A DNA stretch of 13,590 nucleotides, taken from an uncultured Oscillospiraceae bacterium. Lineage in GTDB: Bacteria; Bacillota; Clostridia; Oscillospirales; Oscillospiraceae. Positions within the stretch are counted from its first letter, which is position 1. Each line of letters starts with the position of its first letter. This document shows positions 6,819 through 12,597 of this stretch, in pieces. The notes beneath the pieces are model-generated. The model saw only the letters and a program-made list of their open reading frames with translations. It searched no databases and had not been told where the DNA came from. Made by a program: the position numbers and the translations under genes. The stretch spans positions 1-13,590 of the forward strand of contig CAADVN010000174.1 in the NCBI GenBank assembly GCA_900752445.1, in the 5' to 3' direction.

Positions 6819-8016
6819 CGAGCTGATATTCAACTGCCTTGCGCGGGACATGGACTTCCGCGGCACGCTGGCGGAGCTGTACAAGTCCGCCGGCGTCTGG
6901 TCGGCGCTGTTTGACCCCTCGCAGCACAACAGCATCTGCGTGCCCGAGGAGGGCGAGGAGCGGCTGGAGGAGCTGGAGCGGCTCCGCCGCGGCATACTTG
7001 ACGGTTTCCTGACCGGCGATGAAAAGACCGCCGCGCTGCTGCACGGCGGTGAATCGGTAATATTCGAGCCCGGGGTCTCCGGCGGCCGGACGCACGTCTG
7101 CCGCGTGGCCTCAGGGCACAGCGAATCCAGGAGCATCATTGCGCTGGGCCTGCCCCGGGACATGGACGTCGAATCCGGGCTGGAGCTGTTGGGGCGGCTG
7201 TGCCAGTTGTACAAATTCCACGTCCGCTCGGCGGCGGCCGAACAGCCCGCAAGAGAGGCGAACTATCTCGAGGCCGGGCTCGCGCGCGAGCTCATCATGG
7301 GCGAGGGCGATATCTCGCGGAGCATCTTCGGCGACCTCTATGAGCTGAGGTTCGACGGCCTCTCCAAGGGGCTCGAGCCCGATTATATGCTGGCGGTCAT
7401 GCGGCCCGAGGGCAGCGTTGGCGAGTGCAGGCTGCCGGAGTTGGGCAGGAGCTTGGCGAAACTGCTGCCCAGCTCCTACAGGCTGGTCTCCGAGGGCAGG
7501 CTCTACGCTTTCTGCTGCGGCGTCGGCAGCAGCCGCATGAGCAGCGTTACTGATAAACTGCGCTATTTCTGCGAGTTCAACTCGCTCATCTGCGGCCTGT
7601 CCGACAGCTTTGCGGTGCTTGGAGAGCGCGGAGGCTACAGGAAGCAGGCCGAGCAGGCGCTGAAGCTCTCGCTCGCGGCGGGACGAAGAGGCGTCACGCA
7701 GGCGGACGACGTGTACTTCGAGCTCATAGTCTCCGGCGCCGTGGAGCGCGTCGGGAAGCGGGTCCTCGAACTGAGCGAGATAGCCATGCTTGCCGATTAC
7801 GATGAGAAGAACCACACCGAATACCTGGCGACGCTGGAGGCATACCTGAACTTCGGCAACCGCCTATCCCCTGCCGCGAGCTCGATGTTCATAGACCGGA
7901 GCACGATGAAGTACAGGCTTCAAAAAATATCCGACCTGCTGGGCTCCGACATCGAGCAGCCGGACACGGCAAAGCGCCTGGCCATCGGCATCGCCGTGCA
8001 CAAGGTCAGCGGCTGA
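6805..8016 (+). CDS. PucR/CdaR-family transcriptional regulator, second of a tandem pair
   Basis: A 403-residue protein with the same layout as the preceding gene but low sequence similarity. It has an N-terminal sensor-like region (about 20-145), a CdaR/GGDEF-like middle domain marked by CGLSDSFAVLGERGGYRKQA (263-282), and a C-terminal PucR helix-turn-helix (about 340-400) with TLEAYL, FIDRSTMKYRLQKISDLLG and a final helix. The canonical HrNTv recognition segment is replaced by DRSTMKYR, still compatible with DNA binding. The ATG lies inside the 3' end of the first regulator (14-bp overlap) with GGAGGTGGAGC before it, so the two are translationally coupled and probably made in matched amounts. 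Its stop at 8014-8016 overlaps the 3' end of the antiporter gene on the other strand by 11 bp, leaving no room for a terminator. Whether the two regulators act as a heteromer is inference. Confidence 0.83.
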   Translation: MAVFDELIFNCLARDMDFRGTLAELYKSAGVWSALFDPSQHNSICVPEEGEERLEELERLRRGILDGFLTGDEKTAALLHGGESVIFEPGVSGGRTHVCRVASGHSESRSIIALGLPRDMDVESGLELLGRLCQLYKFHVRSAAAEQPAREANYLEAGLARELIMGEGDISRSIFGDLYELRFDGLSKGLEPDYMLAVMRPEGSVGECRLPELGRSLAKLLPSSYRLVSEGRLYAFCCGVGSSRMSSVTDKLRYFCEFNSLICGLSDSFAVLGERGGYRKQAEQALKLSLAAGRRGVTQADDVYFELIVSGAVERVGKRVLELSEIAMLADYDEKNHTEYLATLEAYLNFGNRLSPAASSMFIDRSTMKYRLQKISDLLGSDIEQPDTAKRLAIGIAVHKVSG

Positions 8017-9187
8017 GGCGCTGGCCCGCGTAGATGGAGCGGTTTCCGTTCACGGCATAGGCCAGGGCGCAGGTTATGAGCGCGTAGGGGGCGCAGGGCC
8101 AGCCGAAGACCTCCGCCGCTATGAGGGCGGGCGCTATCAGCGTATTCGTCGCCGAGCCGAACACCGCCGCGTAGCCCAGCCCGGCGCAAAACGCCGCAGG
8201 CAGGCCCAAGAGTCCCGCCAGCACGGCGCCCAGGCTCGCGCCTATCGAAAAGAGCGGCGTGACTTCCCCGCCCTGATACCCCGCCGAGAGCGTCAGCACC
8301 GTCAGGGCGAGCTTTGCCGCCCAGTCCCAGGCGTACACCTTCCCGCCCGCGAGACCGGCGTTTATGAGATTCGTGCCGAGGCCGCAGTACCGGCCCTTCC
8401 AGAGCGCCAGCAGCACGGCGGAGAGCGCGATGCCCATCACAAATATGCGCAGAACAGGGTCTTTGAGCCTCGTCTGCGCCTTCTTTTTGCACCATTTGAG
8501 CAGGAACGTGAAAGCCGCGCCCGCAAGGCCGAAGGCAAGGCCGAGCCCCGCGAGCTTTATTAGCAGCGCGGCGTCCCAGACCGGCAGCTCCGTGACGGCG
8601 AAGGTGAATTTCTCTAGCCCCAGCAGCCCCGAGGTAAGGCTTGCGCACAGCGCCGCCGTCCCGGCGGGCAGGAGCGCCCGGTGCTCGAGCCTGCCCGCCG
8701 TCAGCACCTCCATGGCGAAGGCCGTGGCAGCAAAGGGCGTTCTGAACAGGCCCGCGAAGCCCGCAGCTATGCCCGTTATCAGCATGAGCCTCGGCGCGTC
8801 CTCTATTCTCAAAAGCCGCCCGACCCTGTGCGAGATGGCCGCGCCGAGCTGCACCGCCACGCCCTCGCGTCCCGCGCTGCCGCCGAACAGATGCGTCAGC
8901 CAGGTTGCGCACATGACAAAGGGCACGAGCCTGAGCGGTATCTCGCCGCGCTCGCCGTGGCCCGCCTCGAACACCATGCCCATGCCGCCCTCGCAGCCCT
9001 TTCCGTAGTGCTTATACGCCCAGGCCATGGCCGCGCCAACAAGGCCGAGGAAGGGCACGAGCCACATGACATGCGCGTCCCTGACCGCGCCGAGGTACAG
9101 CAGCACCCGCCCAAAGAGGGCATCCACGGCCCCTACGGCGATGCCCGTCGGTATGGCGGCGAGTATGAGTACGAGCGTCCTTTTCAC
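8006..9187 (-). CDS. clcF: CLC-F type fluoride/proton antiporter
   Basis: A 393-residue polytopic membrane protein of the CLC family that would export fluoride in exchange for protons. With the GTG at 9185-9187 as residue 1, the motifs are GGMGM (67-71) in place of the chloride-type GSGIP, GREGVAVQ (106-113) with gating E108, GGEVTPLFSIGASLG (306-320) with E308, and Y386 near the C-terminus. A Met in the first motif, Glu in GGEVTP and Val instead of Pro after GREG separate the fluoride branch from chloride CLCs. The spacings 69-108-308-386 equal those I recall for the key residues of the characterised Enterococcus CLC-F. The GTG start follows GGAGAGG at eight bases. An upstream TTG at 9208 is in frame, but it lies in the terminator U-tract and before the ribosome binding site, so it is rejected. 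A fluoride riboswitch directly upstream independently supports the function. Confidence 0.93.
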   Translation of the reverse strand: MKRTLVLILAAIPTGIAVGAVDALFGRVLLYLGAVRDAHVMWLVPFLGLVGAAMAWAYKHYGKGCEGGMGMVFEAGHGERGEIPLRLVPFVMCATWLTHLFGGSAGREGVAVQLGAAISHRVGRLLRIEDAPRLMLITGIAAGFAGLFRTPFAATAFAMEVLTAGRLEHRALLPAGTAALCASLTSGLLGLEKFTFAVTELPVWDAALLIKLAGLGLAFGLAGAAFTFLLKWCKKKAQTRLKDPVLRIFVMGIALSAVLLALWKGRYCGLGTNLINAGLAGGKVYAWDWAAKLALTVLTLSAGYQGGEVTPLFSIGASLGAVLAGLLGLPAAFCAGLGYAAVFGSATNTLIAPALIAAEVFGWPCAPYALITCALAYAVNGNRSIYAGQRLSR

Positions 9188-9206
9188 ATCCAACACCTCT
9201 CCAAAC

Positions 9207-9233
9207 AAAAAAGCCGATGCTCCCGCGCACGGC
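9207..9233 (-). terminator. Intrinsic terminator of the fluoride riboswitch expression platform
   Basis: On the minus strand GCCGTGC (9233-9227) pairs with GCATCGGC (9220-9213) with one bulged T and a GCGGGA loop, followed at once by six T (9212-9207) and then GTTT. The ribosome binding site and GTG of the antiporter lie just after it. The upstream arm can instead pair with 9238-9246 (nine pairs, one G-U), forming an antiterminator at 9225-9246. Confidence 0.88.
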
Positions 9234-9245
9234 CCATGCCGCGCG

Positions 9246-9307
9246 CAGAAGTCATCAGCTCACATAAGCGGTTCCGGCCTCACAGCCGAGGGGGACCTCA
9301 TCCCCTT
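9246..9307 (-). promoter_or_regulatory. Fluoride riboswitch (crcB motif) aptamer
   Basis: Read on the minus strand, the aptamer shows all the core elements. P1 is GGGG (9305-9302) with CCCC (9293-9290), enclosing ATGAGGTC. The pseudoknot is GAGGTC (9299-9294) with GACTTC (9253-9248), six pairs including one G-U. P2 is GCTT (9269-9266) with GAGC (9261-9258), followed by the conserved GCTGATG. An extra CGGC/GCCG hairpin (9288-9285 with 9278-9275) is inserted between P1 and P2, as in some family members. Known members bind fluoride with magnesium and usually turn downstream export genes on. The gene it precedes is a CLC-F antiporter, which is the expected partner. Its 5' edge is about five bases from the stop codon of the preceding gene, so it lacks an intergenic promoter of its own. 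Confidence 0.93.
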
Positions 9308-9311
9308 ATCG

Positions 9312-9626
9312 TCATCCCTTCAAAAACCTGCCGCCGGTGTTCATATACACCAGCATGAACACGCAAACGACGAGCGTCAACGCCATGCACGCGTACACGG
9401 GCCAGAGCAGGTCCAGCACTCCGCCGAGCAAAAAGCCGCCGCCGAAGCAGCCGCCCAGGGCGTGCATGCACTTCGACAGGAACCCTAGCACGGCCTTTTC
9501 GTCGTACCTGTCCCTATCGCCCGTAGTATTGACCCATTTCCAGCCCTTTCCGCCGCCAAAATACCTTCCCGCCGCAAAGCCGACGGCAAGAATAACGGCG
9601 CCGAAGATGAGCAGGAAGGCGTTCAT
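9312..9626 (-). CDS. Small membrane protein, DUF3784-like
   Basis: A 104-residue protein with three hydrophobic segments (about 3-20, 55-74 and 76-95). Between the first two is a short soluble stretch with GWKWVNTTGDRDRYDEKAV, matching the pattern of DUF3784 proteins, in which a glycine/aromatic turn and a YdkkkL-like segment lie after the first helix. Function is unknown for the family. The frame stays open further upstream, but the ATG at 9624-9626 is chosen because it follows AAGGAGG at seven bases and overlaps the stop of the acetyltransferase gene in an ATGA junction, indicating translational coupling. The fluoride riboswitch begins immediately after its stop, so it is probably co-transcribed with nrdR and the acetyltransferase. 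Whether it has any part in fluoride tolerance is not shown. Confidence 0.75.
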   Translation of the reverse strand: MNAFLLIFGAVILAVGFAAGRYFGGGKGWKWVNTTGDRDRYDEKAVLGFLSKCMHALGGCFGGGFLLGGVLDLLWPVYACMALTLVVCVFMLVYMNTGGRFLKG

Positions 9627-10129
9627 CGTGCATCCTCCTTCACGAGCGCGTACATGCACATGTCCCTGACTACGCCGTTTTTGACGGCGTTTTTGCGCAT
9701 GATACCCTCGAGGGTGAAGCCGTTTTTCTCTATCGCCCGCCTCGAGGCGGTGTTCTCCACAAAGGGCTCGGCGAAAATGCGCATGAGGTCGGTCTGCTCA
9801 AACGCAAATCTGCACACCAGCCTCAGCGCCTCGGTGCCTATGCCCCGGCCCCAGCGGCGGCGCACCACGTAATAGCCGAGCTCCGCCGTGCGGCTGTGGA
9901 TGTTCCCCTGCCGGCTCAGCTGTATGCTGCCTACCGCAATATCGTCCTCTGTGATGGCGAAGGCGTAAGCGCCCTCGTCCCGCACGGTGGCTATGTACTC
10001 GAGCGCGTCGGCCTCGGTATAGGGCGAGGGCAGCCCGTCGCGCAGGTTGTCCCTCACGCCCATATCGCTGAGCGCCTCGACTATGACCGCGGCGTCCTCT
10101 GCCCGCCAGCGCCTTATGCCGACGGCCAT
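9623..10129 (-). CDS. GNAT-family N-acetyltransferase, RimJ/RimL-like
   Basis: A 168-residue acetyl-CoA-dependent acetyltransferase of the GNAT fold. The signature is the acetyl-CoA pyrophosphate loop RRWGRGIGTEA (91-101), preceded by the strand AELGYYV (82-88). It is followed by NTASRRAIEKNGF (126-138) and EGIMRKN near the C-terminus, the pattern of RimJ/RimL and related proteins that acetylate protein N-termini, amines or antibiotics. Length is normal. The ATG at 10129 lies one base after the nrdR stop, with AAGGAG inside the end of nrdR. The gene ends in an ATGA overlap with the DUF3784-like gene, so nrdR, this gene and the next are one translationally coupled unit. The acceptor substrate is unknown. 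Confidence 0.87.
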   Translation of the reverse strand: MAVGIRRWRAEDAAVIVEALSDMGVRDNLRDGLPSPYTEADALEYIATVRDEGAYAFAITEDDIAVGSIQLSRQGNIHSRTAELGYYVVRRRWGRGIGTEALRLVCRFAFEQTDLMRIFAEPFVENTASRRAIEKNGFTLEGIMRKNAVKNGVVRDMCMYALVKEDAR

Positions 10130-10130
10130 G

Positions 10131-10592
10131 TCACTGCTCCTTCTGCTCCAGGAGCTTGGTCAACTCCTCCATGAAGGTGTTTATGTCCTTGAAGGACCTG
10201 TAGACCGAGGCAAAGCGCACATACGCCACCTCGTCCACGTCCTTAAGCCGGGACATGACCATCTCGCCTATCTCGGTCGTGCTGATCTCCCGCTCAAGCG
10301 CGCTTTGCAGCTCCTGCTCAATGTCGTCCGCGATCTGCTCCAGCGCCGAAAGCGCCACGGGCCGCTTCTCGCACGCGCGCACCATGCCGTTTATCAGCTT
10401 CAGCTTGTCAAAGGTCTGGCGGCTGCCGTCGCGCTTTATCACCACCAGCGGCAGGCGCTCGATTATCTCATATGTAGTGAATCGCTTCTGGCAGGCAAGG
10501 CACTCGCGCCGCCGCCTGATGGTCGCGCCCTCCTCCGCCGGTCTGGAATCTATTACGCGGCTCTCCGTATAGCCGCAGAACGGGCATTTCAT
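10131..10592 (-). CDS. nrdR: Transcriptional repressor NrdR of ribonucleotide reductase genes
   Basis: A full-length 153-residue NrdR. It has an N-terminal zinc ribbon with C3, C6, C31 and C34 (MKCPFCG and RRRECLACQKRFTTYE), followed by an ATP-cone domain (about 49-139) beginning VVIKRDGSRQTFDKLKL and containing DEVAYVRFASVYRSFKD. NrdR binds ATP/dATP and represses nrd operons through paired NrdR boxes. No nrd gene is in the window, and I see no pair of NrdR boxes near this gene, so it likely acts elsewhere. The ATG at 10592 has a GGGGG-type ribosome binding site and its own promoter at 10628-10657. It is the first gene of the nrdR-acetyltransferase-DUF3784 unit. Identity is secure. Confidence 0.97.
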   Translation of the reverse strand: MKCPFCGYTESRVIDSRPAEEGATIRRRRECLACQKRFTTYEIIERLPLVVIKRDGSRQTFDKLKLINGMVRACEKRPVALSALEQIADDIEQELQSALEREISTTEIGEMVMSRLKDVDEVAYVRFASVYRSFKDINTFMEELTKLLEQKEQ

Positions 10593-10627
10593 GGCAGGTC
10601 CCCCTACTAAATCAATTTACATAACTC

Positions 10628-10657
10628 AGTATAACACAGCCCGCCCGCGCTGGTAAA
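10628..10657 (-). promoter_or_regulatory. Sigma-A promoter for nrdR, extended -10
   Basis: On the minus strand TGTTATACT (-10 TATACT at 10633-10628 with an upstream TG extension) is preceded by TTTACC (10657-10652) at 18 bp. It lies about 40 bp upstream of the nrdR ATG and is probably the main promoter for nrdR and the coupled genes behind it. Confidence 0.65.
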
Positions 10658-10691
10658 CAACATTTTTACCTTTCCAGCCAAATATTTTGCA

Positions 10692-10720
10692 TTGCCCCTG
10701 CCGTGTCTGCATCTTACAAT
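10692..10720 (+). promoter_or_regulatory. Putative promoter for the small membrane protein gene
   Basis: TTGCCC (10692-10697), a 17-bp spacer and TACAAT (10715-10720) precede the gene at 10738. The predicted start of transcription (about 10727) falls on the edge of the ribosome binding site, so the leader would be almost absent. Sequence fit is good, but this geometry lowers certainty. Confidence 0.45.
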
Positions 10721-10737
10721 GGTGTGGGGGTGATCGC

Positions 10738-10977
10738 TTGAAGGTCCTGCGCCGGATGCTGAACATGTGCGAGGCGTCCTGGGAGCTGCTCATGCGCTCC
10801 TTACAGCTGTCCTGCGTACTGCTGTTTTCCGCCTTCATGCTCTTTCTGAGCACCGGGCCGCTGAGCGCTCAGAACTATGATACATACCGTCTCGCCTGCG
10901 AGTTCACGACCCTGCCTCAGGCCATACTTCTCGTCGCCATGATAGCCGGGGCCGTCATTGAAGAACGGCGGCTCTGA
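10738..10977 (+). CDS. Small two-helix membrane protein of unknown function
   Basis: A 79-residue protein with a basic, cysteine-containing N-terminus (MKVLRRMLNMCEASW), a hydrophobic helix at about 21-38, a short polar link containing NYDTYRLACEF, and a second hydrophobic helix at about 58-75 ending in EERRL. I do not recognise a named family. The start is TTG (10738-10740), chosen because GGGGGTGATC lies just upstream, close to the full anti-Shine-Dalgarno complement, and because no upstream start has such a site. It is divergent from nrdR, with a separate candidate promoter, and its 3' end overlaps the RNase M5-like gene on the other strand by 23 bp. The hydrophobic pattern and strong ribosome binding site argue that it is real; function is unknown. 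Confidence 0.65.
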   Translation: MKVLRRMLNMCEASWELLMRSLQLSCVLLFSAFMLFLSTGPLSAQNYDTYRLACEFTTLPQAILLVAMIAGAVIEERRL

Positions 10978-11539
10978 GCTCCTCGGCGTCGTAGAGGGCG
11001 TTGAGCACGTCCAGCAGCGCGTTAGCGCCCAGCTTTTCGGGCAGGCCGAGCCTTCGGAGCAGTTCCCGGCGCTTTTTTGCGCTGCCCGGGCCTCCGCTCA
11101 GGCCCAGCTCATAGAGCGTAGCCTTGGTGATATCGCCCGACCTGTGCGTCGGGGCCTGCCCGCCCAGCGTCGCGCCCGCGCGGCGCAGCGCCTCTATGAG
11201 CGTCTCCGGGCTCATGCCCTCCACGCCTAGCACGCCCTCCTTCGAGGGCCGCGGCTTGCGCCGCTCCTTGCCCGCTATCTCCGGCACATAGGCCATCTTC
11301 ACGAGCGCGGGGTCGATCGAGCCCTTCAGGAAGTTCCTTATGACGAGGCCCGCGCCGTCGCTGTCCGTGAGTATGACGAGCCCGCGCGCCTCGGCCAGCC
11401 GCCGCAGCAGCGCCAGCTTTTCCCTGTCCTTGAACACGCCGAAGCCCGAGGTCTCGACTATCACCGCGTCGAACACCTGCGAGAGCGTGTCCTTGTCGTA
11501 GCGCCCCTCGACTACGATGACCTCCTTCACGCTTATCAT
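10955..11539 (-). CDS. RNase M5-like TOPRIM protein with DUF4093-type C-terminus
   Basis: A 194-residue protein. The N-terminal half is a TOPRIM domain like that of RNase M5, which matures 5S rRNA in Bacillota: VIVVEGRYDKDT with E11, then LVILTDSDGAG with D59 and D61, and KEGVLGVEGMS (100-110) at the domain end. The C-terminal third, with DITKATLYELGLSGG and a helical LLRRLGLPEKLGANALLDVLN, matches the DUF4093 extension seen in many clostridial relatives. The ATG at 11537-11539 overlaps the holA stop as ATGA, so earlier in-frame starts are not needed. The ribosome binding site is weak, as expected for coupled translation. rnmV is the likely equivalent, but the extension leaves the exact substrate open. 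The 3' end overlaps the facing small-protein gene. Confidence 0.82.
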   Translation of the reverse strand: MISVKEVIVVEGRYDKDTLSQVFDAVIVETSGFGVFKDREKLALLRRLAEARGLVILTDSDGAGLVIRNFLKGSIDPALVKMAYVPEIAGKERRKPRPSKEGVLGVEGMSPETLIEALRRAGATLGGQAPTHRSGDITKATLYELGLSGGPGSAKKRRELLRRLGLPEKLGANALLDVLNALYDAEELRAAVLQ

Positions 11540-12597
11540 GCCGCCGACACCGCCGCGAGCTTGATGAGCAGGTCGCATAGCAGCTCCGTGTCGTCCACGG
11601 AGCTGCTTTTCATCGCGTAGTCCGTCTCCGCGCAGAGCTTCACCGCCTCCGCCAGGCCTGCCAGCGTGAAGCCCCGGGCCGAGCGCATGAGCTTGTCCAC
11701 GATGAAGCCGTAGTTTATCTTATATAGCTCCTTCACGAAGTCCGGGCCGAGCCTCTCGTCTATGGCGAGCCGCGCCGCATATAGCCGCCGCATCTGCGTG
11801 CCTATGCCCGCGACGGTGACGATGGGCTCCTCGCCCATGGCGATGAGGTCGGCGAGTATCCGCGCCGCGCCGTCATAGTCGCGGGACGCAAGGCAGTCCG
11901 TCATGTCGAAGATGCGCGCCTCCGGCCTCCTGAGAGCCATGCGCTCCACGTCCTGCGCCGTCACCGTGTCGCCGCGCACGCCTGCGCCCAGCTTTTCTAT
12001 CTCCGGGATGAGCCCGCTCATGAGCTCGCCGCTTGAATATATGAGCGCCAGGCAGGCGTCCGGCGTCACGGCCTTGCCCAGGGCCGCAAAGCGCTTGCCT
12101 ATCCACTTCACCAGCGGCGCCTGGCCCTGCGAGCTGAAGTTTGTGAGCTTACCGTATTTTTTGAGGGCCTTCACCACCTTCTGGCGCTGGTCCGGCTCCC
12201 AGCCCGCGTCCTGCACGAAGACCAGCGTGCAATACCCGGGTATGTCCGAGACTATCCGCTCCAGCGCCTCGGCCTCTGCGTCGCGGCAGCGGGCGAAGTC
12301 AAAGCCGCGCACCTCTGTCAGCGTACGCTCCGTGAGGAAGGGCATGGCGTTCACCGCCTCCTCGAGCGCGCGCATGTCAAGGCTCCGGCCATCCAGGCGG
12401 CGGTAGCTGAAATCGTCCGCCCCGTCCGGCAGGCACAGGGCCTTCAGCTCGCCCAAAAACGCCTCGCGCAGGTAGTCCTCCTGGCCGTACAGCACATACA
12501 GCCGCTGCGGGCCGCCCGTCTTGAGCTCCCGGCTTATCTCGCCGTAGCTCTGACGCTCCGCCTGCTTCTGGGTTTTCTTGTCAGTCCTCTTTGCCAT
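11536..12597 (-). CDS. holA: DNA polymerase III subunit delta
   Basis: A 353-residue clamp-loader subunit that opens the beta sliding clamp. It shows the HolA pattern: RLYVLYGQEDYLREAFL (32-48) at the start of the AAA+-like domain, a central strand TLVFVQD, LVKWIGKRFAALGKAVT leading to the second domain, and RIFDMTDCLASRDYDGAARIL followed by a helical C-terminal collar ending in CAETDYAMKSSSVDDTELLCDLLI. No functional ATP-binding loop is expected in delta, and none is seen. The ATG at 12597 is inside the end of comEC (17-bp overlap), and the stop overlaps the RNase M5-like start. comEC-holA is a common Bacillota arrangement, which supports the calls for both genes. Confidence 0.95.
   Translation of the reverse strand: MAKRTDKKTQKQAERQSYGEISRELKTGGPQRLYVLYGQEDYLREAFLGELKALCLPDGADDFSYRRLDGRSLDMRALEEAVNAMPFLTERTLTEVRGFDFARCRDAEAEALERIVSDIPGYCTLVFVQDAGWEPDQRQKVVKALKKYGKLTNFSSQGQAPLVKWIGKRFAALGKAVTPDACLALIYSSGELMSGLIPEIEKLGAGVRGDTVTAQDVERMALRRPEARIFDMTDCLASRDYDGAARILADLIAMGEEPIVTVAGIGTQMRRLYAARLAIDERLGPDFVKELYKINYGFIVDKLMRSARGFTLAGLAEAVKLCAETDYAMKSSSVDDTELLCDLLIKLAAVSAA

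Noticed and set aside
5592..7214. A 540-codon minus-strand open frame opposite the first PucR gene
   Set aside because: It is antisense to a clear PucR gene with its own promoter and helix-turn-helix. Its product begins with a low-complexity Ser/Pro-rich stretch and shows no family signature.
9206..9208. TTG as start of the fluoride antiporter
   Set aside because: It lies at the end of the terminator U-tract, upstream of the GGAGAGG ribosome binding site; the GTG at 9185-9187 has correct spacing.
10610..10640. Possible NrdR box near the nrdR promoter
   Set aside because: The AT-rich sequence around the -10 element does not form the needed inverted repeat and no paired second box is present at the usual spacing.
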